64,000 nucleotides of DNA from Ruminococcus sp. HUN007 (GCF_000712055.1 NZ_JOOA01000002.1:124001-188000); one strand, 5' to 3'. Shown: positions 11,591 to 21,928, counted from the stretch's first letter. A program made the numbers and translations. The notes: a model not told the origin generated them from the letters alone.

Positions 11591-11657
11591 GTTAAGAAAC
11601 AGCTGATTTATTCATAAATCAGCGTGGGGCACGAGGCGAAGCCCCGCAGACTTTTTT
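11591..11657 (+). repeat. Partial copy (A) of the ~115-bp hairpin repeat, acting as ligA terminator
   Basis: The left half of the repeat is present: CTGATTTAT-TCA-ATAAATCAG-type palindrome (from 11602), then GTGGGGC and GCCCCGC arms around GGCGAA, followed by six T residues. The right half with GGAAATCCGG is missing. The GC hairpin plus T tract would work as a Rho-independent terminator for ligA. Confidence 0.7.
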
Positions 11658-11697
11658 GCCGGATTTATGGGTATTATTGATATAAAGGGGGAATTGT

Positions 11698-12784
11698 ATG
11701 TCTGTATTTGATTATTTTTCTGACCACTGGGGAATGCTGGTCCTTATTCTGGGAATGACTATAGCTCTGACTTCTGAAATACATCTTGAAAAAAGAATGG
11801 TAAACCGGATAGCTGCTACCAATGTTATGCTTCTGTTATACTCAGTGGCCTGTTACATTGAAACTTATCTCGGAAATCAGGAGAATTTCAGTATTTTCAG
11901 GCCTGTACTGAGTGCCGTATGCTATTCGCTTATTGCATTTATTCTTGTTAATATAGTTATGATAGTTTATCCGAAACAGAAAGCCTATCTTCTGTTTCCT
12001 GCGATCCTCAACGCAGTGCTGTGTTTCATTTCGATACCGACCGGTATAGTTTTTCACCATAGATGAACATAATCATTTTCACAGAGGAACTCTTGGATAT
12101 CTGACCTATTTCATCAATGCACTTTATCTTACTTATCTCCTCATAAACGTATTTAAAAGCGGCAGAAAACAAAAAGAAGATTACAGAATACTGTTCTACA
12201 TGGCTCTCACTTCGCTGTTCTGCCTCGTTGCACCTCTGTTCGTTGAAACAGCTGATATGCACTGGTTCAACGTGACAATAGCAGTTAATATTATGCTTTA
12301 CTACGTTTATCTGCTTCAGCAGTTCACAAAGCGCGATCCGCTGACAAAACTTTTAAACCGTCAGACCTATTATTCCGATGCGGAAAAATATATCAACGAT
12401 GTAACAGCCGTTATAACAATGGATATGAACGGCTTAAAGGAAATAAACGACAGCGAAGGTCATGTGGCCGGAGACACTGCACTCAAGGCACTGGCGGACT
12501 GTTTCTGGAAGGCAGCCCATAAAAAAGGACAGCGCGTCTACAGAATAGGCGGCGACGAATACGTAATTCTCTGCATAGGCTCCGGTGAAGATGACGTTAA
12601 GTCACTCATCGAACGTATCAGAGCTGAAGTCTCTGAAACTCCTTACACCTGTTCCATCGGCTACGCTATGAAATCAAAGGGAAGCACGATAGACACCCTT
12701 TACTACCAGGCCGATGAAATGCTGTATGAGGAAAAGAAGGAGTTTTACGTGAAAACCGGTAAGACAAGGCAGAGGAAAAAATAA
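11698..12784 (+). CDS. Membrane-bound GGDEF diguanylate cyclase (apparent frameshift)
   Basis: The gene makes c-di-GMP from two GTP if intact. The N-terminal part (about 200 residues) is a run of hydrophobic helices, a membrane sensor of unknown type. The C-terminal part is a GGDEF domain: DPLTKLLNRQTYYSDA, MDMNGLKEINDSEGHVAGD, and the active-site motif RIGGDEYV. The frame is broken in a run of five T at 12050-12054; removing one T joins the parts into 361 residues (GIVFTIDEHNHF across the join). The part after the break reads without stops from the junction, so decay is recent or the base is an error. AAGGGGG precedes ATG 11698. Confidence 0.8.
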
Positions 12785-12794
12785 ATAAGATAAG

Positions 12795-12819
12795 AGCGGG
12801 GAGCATCCCCGCTTTTTTT
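12795..12819 (+). terminator. Rho-independent terminator of the GGDEF gene
   Basis: AGCGGGGA and TCCCCGCT form an 8-bp GC-rich stem with a 3-base loop, followed by six T. It starts 10 bases after the stop codon. Confidence 0.9.
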
Positions 12820-12839
12820 ATGTACAGCAAATTTTCTCA

Positions 12840-12933
12840 GGAAAAACACTGATTTATTCATTAATCAACACGGGGCTCCGGGGCGAAGCCCGCTGATCTA
12901 CCCTTCGTAAATCCGGATTTCTGATTTAATCAT
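12840..12933 (+). repeat. Degenerate copy (B) of the ~115-bp hairpin repeat
   Basis: The order of blocks is kept (GAAAAACACTGATTTATTC, CGGGGCTCCGGGGCGAAGCC, AAATCCGGATTTC, GATTTAATCA), but several arms are shortened or mutated. The rest of this intergenic stretch up to the sigma gene holds an AT-rich tract with a possible ECF-type -35 (GAACTTTT near 12971). Confidence 0.7.
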
Positions 12934-13035
12934 TTTTTTAGAGATAAAATAATTTTTTTAAAATTCACCGAACTTTTAGGGCAGCGAATGAGTAATATAT
13001 AATGAAGGACTTCAAAACAAGGAAAGGAGCAGCAT

Positions 13036-13545
13036 TTGAAAAGCAAAACTGATATCAGCGAACATATTGAAAAATGCGGAGAACGACTGTCACGTCTCTG
13101 CATCAACCTCTGCAGAGATCATCACGATGCTGCTGACCTTTTTCAGGACACCTGTCTCAGAGCGCTTAAGTATTATAAAACCTATGATGCCTCGCAGGAA
13201 TTTGAAAAATGGATATTCGGGATCTGTGTGAACACCTATAAATCCACGCTAAGACGACTGTATAATTCAAGACCGCTGCTGTTCGGATCAAACGATGAGC
13301 ATGATGAATTCTTTGAAATGATACCGGACGATGATGATACAGCGACTCATGAAGAATATAAAGAACTTCTTAAAGCTGTAAAACGACTGCCTGAAAAATA
13401 CCGCGTGGTAGTTGTTTTAAGATATTTCAATGACTATTCCGAAAAAGAAACAGCTGAAATTCTCGGTATACCGACAGGGACAGTAAAATCACGTCTTAAC
13501 GCGGCGAAAGTACTTTTAAGGAAGGAGATGGAACATGAAGAGTAA
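13036..13545 (+). CDS. ECF-type sigma-70 family RNA polymerase sigma factor
   Basis: This is a 169-residue two-domain sigma factor. Region 2 is at the N-terminus (LCINLCRDHHDAADLFQDTCLRA is its core, with EKWIFGICVNTYKS), and region 4 is at about 115-165 (LPEKYRVVVVLRYF, then the helix-turn-helix YSEKETAEILGIPTGTVKSRL). The start is TTG at 13036 behind AAGGAG. It overlaps the next gene by 11 bases; that product has a single membrane span and is the likely anti-sigma factor. The regulon is not visible here beyond the genes that follow. Confidence 0.9.
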   Translation: MKSKTDISEHIEKCGERLSRLCINLCRDHHDAADLFQDTCLRALKYYKTYDASQEFEKWIFGICVNTYKSTLRRLYNSRPLLFGSNDEHDEFFEMIPDDDDTATHEEYKELLKAVKRLPEKYRVVVVLRYFNDYSEKETAEILGIPTGTVKSRLNAAKVLLRKEMEHEE

Positions 13546-14536
13546 GTATAACAACGAACGTCTGGATAAAATGCTTGGAAATCTTTTAGGCTCGGAAGTG
13601 CCTGAAAATCTGCAGTTTCATAACGAAATGTCCGGCGAAATAATTGTAGCCGTAAAGAATAAAGAACATAACACCAGAGGAAAGATCATCACTGTATGCG
13701 CTTCGCTGGCTGCAGTATTTTGTATCGCACTGCCGGTTTACGGTCAGCTCAACAGTAACAAATCTTTTGATGACACTGAAACAAGCGTTTCTGAGGTCGT
13801 TTATGATGAAGAGCTTCAGAAAAGCATTGATGAATTCAATGAAGACCGCGCTGACTTCGGTTTCATCAGCATCCCCCTCGACAGCAGCGAAAATTACAGA
13901 AAGTTTGTAAAAGCTCCTGAAGTGGAATACTATAATACTCCTGAGGCCGGAATTCTTCTTTCCCTTGGCCTTATCCCGTATGAGATCACCGAGACAGAAG
14001 GAAAAGAGTTGTTTGTAAAAGTAATTTCCGCAGGCGGTAAAACCGTATTTACCGAAGACGCCTATGTTGCAGGATATGATAAAGAGGGAAATATCAATTA
14101 CCTTCTCCACACTAACGAACGTATCACCGAAGAGGAAGCTTTAAATCTAACGGAAACAGATCAGTTTAAGGGTGACGCAAATTCCCGCGCCGGTTTCCAG
14201 AAAATTGTTTCCAAATTCCAGAACAAAGATGCTCCGGTAAAAATCGACGGCATTACAGTAAGAGAAGCGCTTGACGCTGATACTGATTTTGAAGTTAAAA
14301 CAGGAGAACTTCACGCATTTGTCAGAAGAAACGGTGAACTTATCCCTGTGAATTTCTTTGAACTGGATTATACCGTCAGCAAAAAGCTTCGTGTGCCGGA
14401 AGATATTCCTGATTTCATTAAGGTTTCATCAGAGGGTGGGGAGACATCCTATTTCGGAATACTGTCGTATGACTGTACTAAATCCAATTCAGTCAGAACA
14501 TCACTTTCGGTGAAGGATAACCTCTGGCCGGTATAA
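13535..14536 (+). CDS. Single-span membrane protein, probable anti-sigma factor
   Basis: The 333-residue product has a cytoplasmic N-terminus of about 48 residues, one membrane segment at about 50-66 (ITVCASLAAVFCIALPVYG), and an extracytoplasmic part rich in Asp, Glu and Lys. No enzyme motif is recognised. The 11-base overlap with the sigma gene and the topology fit an anti-sigma factor or its co-regulator; this is inference from context. GGAG occurs inside the end of the sigma gene just ahead of the start. Confidence 0.6.
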   Translation: MKSKYNNERLDKMLGNLLGSEVPENLQFHNEMSGEIIVAVKNKEHNTRGKIITVCASLAAVFCIALPVYGQLNSNKSFDDTETSVSEVVYDEELQKSIDEFNEDRADFGFISIPLDSSENYRKFVKAPEVEYYNTPEAGILLSLGLIPYEITETEGKELFVKVISAGGKTVFTEDAYVAGYDKEGNINYLLHTNERITEEEALNLTETDQFKGDANSRAGFQKIVSKFQNKDAPVKIDGITVREALDADTDFEVKTGELHAFVRRNGELIPVNFFELDYTVSKKLRVPEDIPDFIKVSSEGGETSYFGILSYDCTKSNSVRTSLSVKDNLWPV

Positions 14537-14573
14537 AGAATGCATTGTGTATATGAACGAAAGGAAAGAATAA

Positions 14574-17500
14574 ATGAAAATAAAGAGAATACTAAGTTTT
14601 ATACTTGCGCTGTCGCTTGCAGTTACAGCTGCATCGTGCGGTAAAGAAGTCAGAGAGCCGCTTAATTCCGGTAATTCGACAGCAGAAAAAGAGATCAAAA
14701 ATACTACGTGGAAAAAGAAACCGAGCGGGTATGATACTATAACACTTTTCTATGATGAAGTACAGGTATGCGATGAAGACCTTACCGGAGCACATCCTGC
14801 TGCTGCTTCTGCTGAAAAAATATACTATATCAAACCTGTAACTGAAGAAGATGTATATACTTCAGGAACCAGCGGCTATATCGTAAATATGACTGATTCT
14901 TCTGTTATCGCTGACGATCATGATAAAATTGATGCGCAGGACATAATTTACCGTGATGACAAGAGAATAGTGTATTCCGGTATTGGAGATGAATGGAATA
15001 AAATTATTTCATATGATTTACAGAGCAGTAACAGAAAAACCGCGGACGCAGAAAATGTCTGGTATGCCAAAGCAGATTCATCCGGAAACTTATACTTAAT
15101 AGACCGTGATAATATACTTAAATGTTTCGATTCATCTCTCAACCTTGTAAAACAGATCGATTTATCAGATCAGATGTCAAAAGAGCTCTTCCTGAAAGAT
15201 ATCTGTATTTCTGACGACGGAAAAATCTATCTGGTAATGGATGTAAAATATGAGTATTACACTGTTTTTGCTATAGACGAAAATGACAAACTGACAAAAC
15301 TCACCGGTGAAAATCCTCTTGGAGATATAGTAACCGGCTTTTTCACTGACAAAGACGGGAACGTTGTCCTGACCAGTCAGCAATCTGTTGATGTCATCGA
15401 TCCGAAGACCGGTGATCTTGTGCACATGTATGATCTGTACGGCGTTAATGAATTCATAGGACCATCCCTCGACTATGATATGGTATTTGTATGTTCGGAC
15501 GGTATCTACGGCTATCACTACGAAGATGACAGTAAGGAACTCATAGTGTCTGACGACACGCTTCCAAAGCTCGGTTCTAATTACAGATCTGCGTATCTGA
15601 GCGGAAACAGTCTTTACGTAGCTCTTGCAGATGCGGGAACTGCATCTTTGTATGAGATCGACAGAAAAACGGGTGAAACAGTTATAACAGACTGCGAAGG
15701 AAACGGAGCATCATGCATTTCACCTGACGGTACTTTCTATTATATTTCTGCTGAACACATGCTGAAAGGATCTGAAGACGGATATACATACGAATCTGTC
15801 AGCAATTCAGTATACCGCCATGAAAAAGACGGTAATGACACTCTGCTTTTCAGGCTGCCTGAACTTCATTTTGAAGCATACACCGGCAGGATGGTAATGA
15901 ATTCATCCGGCGAACTGATGATAGTTTATCCGGACGAAGAAGACAATGCGTGTATTATGGTCTATGATACTTCCGGAAATCTGAAAAAAAACAATTATTC
16001 CTGAAGTTTATGATGAACACTACGGACTTACGCTGGTGCAGAACAGTGACAATACTGTATACACTGTTATTCAGACGTACAGCGATAATAGCGAACAGGT
16101 TCAGGTTTTTAAATATGATAATGAACATAATGATATCGGAGAAAAGATTACATCATTTACCTGGAATGACAGCTGGTGTACCTTTATGGACGGATACGGA
16201 GATCATGATATTGTCATTTGTGACGAAACAGAAATTCATGGCTGGAATGAAAATACAGGAAAAACAGAGCTAATCGCATCTTTTTCGGATTTTTCAACCA
16301 GCTTCTATCACGTAGGTGAATCACTGCCGATAAGCGATACTGAAATCCTCGGCATAGACGGCATCAAACTTGTAAAGGCGGATGAGGAACGTCTTGCTGT
16401 TCTTAATTCAAGAGAGGTCATCACTCTGGCAGTTCCTCATAGCTATACAATAAAATCGCTTGCTGCTGATTTTAATAAGAAAAGTGACACTTGCTATATT
16501 CTCCTGAAAGACTATTCGAAGTATTATTATGATTCAGAGGATGCTGAAAGTGAAAAGAACTATAATGAGATAATCGATAATGCTCTTTCAAAAGATATCA
16601 TCAATAATGACATTCCTGATATTATACTGATGGATCAGCTTGATCTCTCATCGTATATCATGAAAGGTCTGTTTACAGATATGCGACAGATCGCTGATAC
16701 AGATCCTCAGTTTGATCTGAATGGTATTTCAGAATATATCATCGATGCATTCACTTATAAAGACTGCCTGTATACTATTCCTGCAGGGATCACTCAGTCG
16801 GTACTTTTTTCAGATGAAAAACTTGAAAAACTGGATTATAATGAATTTATGTCCCTTGATTCAGGTGACAAAGATCTGTTTCCGTATTATCATCTCGATT
16901 ATGATAATATTTCAGGCAGTGTTCTCCTGCCGTATTATACTGAACACGTTGATCTTGAAAATAAAAAATGTGATTTTGATAACGATGAGTTTATTTCGCT
17001 TATAAAATTTTTAAAGGAAGAGGGAATCACTAAAGAAGAAGCGGAGGAAATAAACGAATCTGATAATTCCCAGAACAGAGAGGATAAACTGGTAGGAGCG
17101 GAAATCTCATGTCTGAATGATTTTTTTCAATGTTACAGAAAGATATAGTGACAGACCATCTGTTGAATATGTTTCAGGCTGGCCGTCAGATAAAGGCGGT
17201 ACAAGACTAATTTCTCCTGTTCTTTCTTTCGGAATAACCAGCAGTTCGGAGCATAAGGAAAATGCATGGGAATTCATTAAATATGTCATAAACAACATGA
17301 ATACCAATTACAGCTATGGTCAGTATACATATTCATCCTCAAACGATGCAATATCTATTTCATGCATTTCATCAGATTCTTCTGTAATGAAAAGTCAGAT
17401 TGATGAAGAAATAAAAAAACTCTTATAATGACACTTACATAAATTTTACATCTGATGATGAGAATGCATACCGCAGTATATATACACTGCCGGCAGTAAC

Positions 17501-17639
17501 AGATGTCATGTACAGAAAAGTTTCCGAGATCGTAAATGATGAACTTCTTACATATTTCTACTCAGACGATTTAGCAGCAGAAGAAACTGCCAGAACAATT
17601 CAGAATAAAGTTACGCTGTATCTGAACGAGATCTCATGA
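14574..17639 (+). CDS. Large lipoprotein with beta-propeller-like and solute-binding-like parts (three apparent frameshifts)
   Basis: The N-terminus is a lipoprotein signal with lipobox-like AASC at residues 20-23. The first half has repeated short strands with Asp-Gly turns, like a beta-propeller. The second half resembles an extracellular solute-binding protein (LAADFNKKSDT, IPDIILMDQLDLSSYI, YTIPAGITQSVLFSDE, ENAWEFIKYVI). The frame breaks at A8 15984-15991, T7 17121-17127 and A7 17413-17419; removing one base from each gives a single 1020-residue protein ending at TGA 17637. The last segment (reads SYNDTYINFTSDD onwards) is intact after the third repair. AAAGGA precedes ATG 14574. Following the sigma/anti-sigma pair, it may be a cell-surface target of that sigma factor. 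Confidence 0.7.
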
Positions 17640-17658
17640 TTTCCTAAACTCTAAAAAA

Positions 17659-17699
17659 CAAGCGAGGGCTTAAGTGAAAGTCATCGCTTGATTTTTTTT
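17659..17699 (+). terminator. Rho-independent terminator after the lipoprotein gene
   Basis: CAAGCGA (17659-17665) and TCGCTTG (17684-17690) flank an 18-base loop and are followed by A and eight T. It ends the sigma-lipoprotein transcription unit. Confidence 0.85.
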
Positions 17700-17791
17700 A
17701 TAATTCTGATCTTTTTAACTTATCAAACAAATCAGAATATTCTACGCTTTATCTTTTTTGCTGATTTGTACCGATGAAACGATTGATATCA

Positions 17792-19018
17792 TCATCTCTT
17801 CGCCGTCAGCCTTACCAGTATCTCCACGATCTTCTCCATTGAATCGGCGCAGCAGTATTCGAATCTGCCGTGGTAGTTGTGGCCGCCGGTACAGATGTTC
17901 GGGCACGGGAGGCCGCGGAAGGAGAGGGCGGAGCCGTCTGTGCCGCCGCGGATCGGCTGGATTTTCGGTTCGATGCCGAGTTCCTTCATTACCTCGCAGG
18001 CGTTGTCGATGAGGAACATAAAATCAGGCTCTATCTTTTCGCGCATGTTGTAGTAGGTATCTTTTATGTTCACTTTGACCGTTCCGGCGCCGTAGCGGAG
18101 ATCAAGCTGGTCGCCGATGCCGTACATGATGGCTTTGCGGTTTTCGAAGATCATTCTGTCGTGATCACGTATGAGATAAACGAGTTTCGCACTTTCCGTG
18201 CTTCCTTCAATACCCATAAGATGATAGAATCCCTCGCGCCCCTCGGTAAATTCCGGTCTCTGTTCAGCCGGCAGCATGGAATCAAATTCAGTGGCAATAC
18301 GAGCGGCATTGATCATCTTGTTTTTAGCTTCGCCGGTATGAACATTTACGCCGGTTATTTCTATTACTGCTGATGCAGCATTGAATGTTTCATATTCCAG
18401 TTCACCGATGCCACCTCCGTCAACCGTATAGGCGTAATCAGCGCCGAAGCGTTCCATGTCAAAATTAACTGTACCGGCACCGATCTCTTCATCAGGAGTA
18501 AAAGCAACAGCGACAGGTCCGTGCGGGATCTCCGGATGGGAGAGGAGAGTGTCTGCCATTGTCATTATTTCAGCGACACCGGCTTTGTCATCTGCACCAA
18601 GAAGTGTTGTTCCGTCGGTAACGATGATCCTCTGACCTTTATATGCTTTAATTTCAGGATATTTTGCGGTTTCCAGTACAATGTTCAGTTCTTTGTTAAG
18701 GACAATATCCTCGCCGTCATAGTTTTCAATAATACGCGGCTTAACATCTTTTCCGGAAGCTTCCGGAGATGTATCCATATGTGCGATAAAACCGAGAGTT
18801 TTTCTGTTTTCATATCCTTCCGAAGCCGGTATTTTCGCATATACATAGCAGTGTTCCTCATCGTAGAAAACATCTGAAGCTCCCATATCAGTCAGTTCCT
18901 TATAAAGCAGTGACGCAAGATCGCGCTGACCTGCCGTACTCGGTGCAATTTCACTCGTTTCCGATGATGTTGTTTCTATTTTTACATATCTTAAAAAGCG
19001 TTCGATAACTTCACTCAT
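17792..19018 (-). CDS. pepT: Peptidase T (tripeptide aminopeptidase), M20B family
   Basis: PepT removes the N-terminal residue from tripeptides in the cytoplasm using two zinc ions. The 408-residue length matches the family. Metal and active-site motifs are GFIAHMDTSPEASG (His, Asp), TLLGADDKAGVAEIM (Asp), AFTPDEEIGAG (Glu-Glu pair), and IRGGTDGSALSFRGLPCPN near the end. AGAAAGAAGG upstream of the start serves as ribosome site. The 3' part (17860-17960) is visibly richer in G and C than its surroundings, but the protein stays normal there. Confidence 0.95.
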   Translation of the reverse strand: MSEVIERFLRYVKIETTSSETSEIAPSTAGQRDLASLLYKELTDMGASDVFYDEEHCYVYAKIPASEGYENRKTLGFIAHMDTSPEASGKDVKPRIIENYDGEDIVLNKELNIVLETAKYPEIKAYKGQRIIVTDGTTLLGADDKAGVAEIMTMADTLLSHPEIPHGPVAVAFTPDEEIGAGTVNFDMERFGADYAYTVDGGGIGELEYETFNAASAVIEITGVNVHTGEAKNKMINAARIATEFDSMLPAEQRPEFTEGREGFYHLMGIEGSTESAKLVYLIRDHDRMIFENRKAIMYGIGDQLDLRYGAGTVKVNIKDTYYNMREKIEPDFMFLIDNACEVMKELGIEPKIQPIRGGTDGSALSFRGLPCPNICTGGHNYHGRFEYCCADSMEKIVEILVRLTAKR

Positions 19019-19150
19019 TTAAAAGCCTTCTTTCTGATCCGATATATTCAAACAATTTACCATTTAATTGTATCATATTTGTATTCTGATGTAAAGATTA
19101 TTTAAGTCTCATTACTCAGCATGCTGCGTGTAAGATATCTTTTTAAAATA

Positions 19151-19206
19151 TTGACTTTTCCGTTGCGGAATGCTATAATACTAACAGGCAATATCTTGTC
19201 AGTTAG
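19151..19206 (+). promoter_or_regulatory. hipBA promoter with two candidate HipB operators
   Basis: TTGACT (19151-19156) and TATAAT (19174-19179) have a 17-base spacer. The spacer holds the palindrome TTCCG-TTG-CGGAA (19158-19170). Just after the -10 lies a 26-bp imperfect palindrome (19181-19206) with CTAAC and GTTAG ends and inner CAA/TTG. Both positions suit autorepression by HipB; that role is inferred. Confidence 0.6.
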
Positions 19207-19266
19207 ATGACGTTTTACAGCTTAATTATTAATATATTATCTGTTATATTTACCGAGGTGATATGT

Positions 19267-19611
19267 ATGGATCTGGACGGAAAATTTGAAAGTGAGATTT
19301 TCAATGAAATAACTGAACGTGTAAGGCAATACCGCATATCCTGTGAGATGACTCAGTCCGAACTCGCTGACAAAGCTTTTGTTGCTCCGGGAACGGTGGC
19401 AAGGTTTGAACGCGGAAAAGATATCAGTCTGCTTAATTTTATTAAGATAATGAAGGCGCTCGGACTTGAAAGCAATATGGAACTGCTGATACCCGATCAT
19501 ACTAAGCGCCCGTCATACTACGTTTCTGAACGTAAGGAAAAACAGCGCGTCAGAAAGAACAGAAATGATGAGAAAAAAGAAAACACATGGAAATGGGGCG
19601 ATGAAGAATGA
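19267..19611 (+). CDS. hipB: HipB-like XRE family antitoxin/repressor
   Basis: The 114-residue protein has a lambda-repressor-type helix-turn-helix at about residues 15-65 (MTQSELADKAFVAPGTVARF, then FIKIMKALGLE). The C-terminal third is highly charged. In HipBA systems HipB binds the kinase HipA, neutralises it and represses the operon. The start at 19267 follows GAGGTG by 6 bases; the open frame further upstream contains the promoter region. It overlaps hipA by four bases (ATGA). Confidence 0.88.
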   Translation: MDLDGKFESEIFNEITERVRQYRISCEMTQSELADKAFVAPGTVARFERGKDISLLNFIKIMKALGLESNMELLIPDHTKRPSYYVSERKEKQRVRKNRNDEKKENTWKWGDEE

Positions 19612-20894
19612 TAAATTCAGTTGAAGTCTTTTTATGGGGAAAAAGAATAGGTATTCTGTATCAGAACGAAAATGCCTTGTGTGCTGACTTCGAATATGAC
19701 AGAGATTTTCAGAAGAGCGGAATCGAACTTTCACCGTTTAAAATGCCGCTTGGCGGAAGAGTATACAGTTTTCCGGAACTTGGCCGTTCCGATGCATTTC
19801 ACGGTCTTCCTGGACTTGTGGCCGACTCGCTGCCGGACAAATTCGGTAACGCAGTAATAAACAGCTGGCTTGCACGAACAGGCCGCTCACCGGAAAAGTT
19901 CACAGCATTGGACAGACTTTGCTACACGGGCAAAAGAGGCATGGGTGCTCTGGAGTATCAGCCGGCTTCAGATCTTGTACGCACGGGTACTGACCTTATC
20001 GATCTTACCGAAATGACAAAGCTTGCATCAGACGTTCTTGCAAACCGCACGAATCAGTCACTTACAAGCGACGACGTCAGCAAAATGCAGCTTCTTGAAA
20101 TAGGTTCATCTGCCGGCGGCGCAAGAGCCAAGGCGATCATTGCCTGGAACGAAAAGACGGGTGAAATACGCTCGGGACAGATAAACGCCGGTGACGGTTT
20201 TGAATACTGGCTCATCAAGTTTGACGGAGTAAAAAACAACGGCGATCACGAACTTGCCGACCCGAACCAGTACACACTTATCGAATACGCCTACTATCTG
20301 ATGGCGAAAGATCTCGGAATAGAAATGAGCGAATGCCGCGTTATAAAAAAAGACGGTCTTAATCATTTCATGACGAAAAGATTTGACCGGTTAAACGGGG
20401 AAAAGATCCACATGCAGACACTTGCGGCACTGTGCCATTTTGACTACAACTACCCGAACATATGCAGCTACGAGGAATACGCACTGCGCGCAAGACAGCT
20501 CGGGATAACAAAGAAGGAAACCGAACAGATATTTAAGCGCATGGTATATAACGTGATCGGTATAAACTGTGATGACCATGTAAAGAACTTTTCATTCATG
20601 ATGAACAAGGCAGGGAAATGGAGTATAACTCCGGCCTATGACATTACATATTCCTACAACCCGCAGAACCGCTGGATCTCACAGCACCAGATGTCTGTAA
20701 ACGGAAAGTCGTTTGACATTACCGATGAAGACATGCTCGAAACAGGAAAGAAAATGGGACTTTCCTCAGTCTTCTGCCGTGAAACAATAGAAAAAACCAG
20801 AAGTGTGACAGCGAACTGGATGCACTATGCTGAGCTTTCCGGGTTAAGTGACGAAAGATCGAACGAAGTAAATGAGCTTATAAACAAAATATGA
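19608..20894 (+). CDS. hipA: HipA-like serine/threonine kinase toxin
   Basis: HipA kinases phosphorylate glutamyl-tRNA synthetase (in E. coli) and cause growth arrest and persistence. The 428-residue length is typical. An N-subdomain (VFLWGKRIGIL, GLPGLVADSLPDKFG) is followed by the kinase fold: the Gly-rich loop GSSAGGARAKAI, HFMTKRFDR, the catalytic loop INCDDHVKNFSF around D322-D323, and the metal-binding Asp in TPAYDITYSY. All key residues are kept, so it should be active. The target in this organism is unknown. Confidence 0.92.
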   Translation: MINSVEVFLWGKRIGILYQNENALCADFEYDRDFQKSGIELSPFKMPLGGRVYSFPELGRSDAFHGLPGLVADSLPDKFGNAVINSWLARTGRSPEKFTALDRLCYTGKRGMGALEYQPASDLVRTGTDLIDLTEMTKLASDVLANRTNQSLTSDDVSKMQLLEIGSSAGGARAKAIIAWNEKTGEIRSGQINAGDGFEYWLIKFDGVKNNGDHELADPNQYTLIEYAYYLMAKDLGIEMSECRVIKKDGLNHFMTKRFDRLNGEKIHMQTLAALCHFDYNYPNICSYEEYALRARQLGITKKETEQIFKRMVYNVIGINCDDHVKNFSFMMNKAGKWSITPAYDITYSYNPQNRWISQHQMSVNGKSFDITDEDMLETGKKMGLSSVFCRETIEKTRSVTANWMHYAELSGLSDERSNEVNELINKI

Positions 20895-20989
20895 AACAGT
20901 GGTGCCTGTGGCACGATAATATGATATGATCCTTTAGTACAGGAATTTAATCAGTAATCTGGATCAGATAAGGAACCGAGGTAAATTCA

Positions 20990-21778
20990 TTGAAGAAAAT
21001 AATGTTTTTTGATATAGACGGAACACTTATACCTGAAGTACATGGTGCTGCCGTGCCGGAAAGTACGCTGAAGGCGCTTGAACTTGCCAGAAAAGCCGGG
21101 AATCTGCTTTACATCAATACAGGAAGACCGTACGTGAACGTTGATGACGATGTACGCAGTCTCGGATTTGACGGCTACGTTTACGGATGCGGTACCATGG
21201 TCGAGTGCGAAGGGGAGGAGATCTGGTACAACCGGCTTGAAAAGGATCTCTGCATGAAAACTGCGGAACTTATCCGTTCCTGCAATGCGGTTCCGATGTA
21301 TGAACGAAAGGACTGCGTTCTTTTTGATTTTACTGTAAGAAAATCACCGGTTATCGACAAAATAAGAGAAAACTTTGCTCTGGAAGGTAAAAACGTTGAC
21401 CACTGTACTGAAGACGAGGACTTTTCTTTTGATAAATTCATAGTGGCATTTGATGAACACACTGACCTTAAAAGACTTATGAAGGAACTGGAAAAGGATT
21501 ATTTCTGGATAGACCGCGGCCCTGTGTTTGCTGAAATAGTTCCGAAACCATGCTCAAAGGCGACAGGAATAGAAATGGTGCTTAAGCACTACGGAATGGA
21601 TAAATCACAGGCTTACGCAATAGGCGACAGTCTTAACGACCTTCCTATGTTCAGTGCAGCAGGAACATCTATATCAATGGGCAACGGAGAAAAGCTCAAA
21701 CAATATGCTGATTATGTAACTGATGACATTATGGAAAACGGAATATACAACGCAATGGAGAAATACGGATTTTTCTAA
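20990..21778 (+). CDS. Cof-type HAD superfamily phosphatase
   Basis: The 262-residue protein has the HAD nucleophile motif FFDIDGTLIP at the N-terminus, Thr in INTGRP, Lys in PKPCSKATG and the acidic motif AIGDSLNDLPMF at about 213. The cap between residues 80 and 190 is of the C2b type, so substrates are likely small sugar phosphates or cofactors. The start is TTG at 20990, behind GAGG; an in-frame ATG at 21002 is a possible alternative. Its stop codon TAA is part of the first bases of repeat copy C. Confidence 0.88.
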   Translation: MKKIMFFDIDGTLIPEVHGAAVPESTLKALELARKAGNLLYINTGRPYVNVDDDVRSLGFDGYVYGCGTMVECEGEEIWYNRLEKDLCMKTAELIRSCNAVPMYERKDCVLFDFTVRKSPVIDKIRENFALEGKNVDHCTEDEDFSFDKFIVAFDEHTDLKRLMKELEKDYFWIDRGPVFAEIVPKPCSKATGIEMVLKHYGMDKSQAYAIGDSLNDLPMFSAAGTSISMGNGEKLKQYADYVTDDIMENGIYNAMEKYGFF

Positions 21779-21891
21779 AGAAATGCTGATTTATGAATAA
21801 ATCAGCGTGGGGCTCCGGGGCGAAGCCCCGCAAATCCCACCTCCGGAAATCCGGCGAAGCCGGATTTCCGATATAATCAGTATTTCCCTAA
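21776..21891 (+). repeat. Complete copy (C) of the ~115-bp hairpin repeat
   Basis: The copy runs from TAAAGAAATGCTGATT to AATCAGTATTTCCCTAA and so has inverted ends. Between them lie three hairpins: the GCTGATTTAT palindrome, GTGGGGCTCC/GGCGAAGCCCCGC, and GGAAATCCGGC-GAA-GCCGGATTTCC. It begins inside the stop codon of the preceding HAD gene. Confidence 0.85.
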
Positions 21892-21928
21892 GATAAATGG
21901 ATTTCTGTTATAGCCAGAATTTATATTC

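Noticed and set aside
12840..12933. CRISPR array from repeated GGCGAAGCC motifs
   Set aside because: The motifs are arms of hairpins in a dispersed element; there are no regular spacers or cas genes.
15984..17419. Programmed ribosomal frameshifting in the large lipoprotein
   Set aside because: Three separate events in one gene and the same pattern in seven other genes make sequence error more likely; no stimulatory structure was recognised.
17860..17960. GC-rich stretch suggesting foreign DNA
   Set aside because: It is the normal C-terminal coding part of pepT on the minus strand with intact family motifs; codon choice alone explains it.
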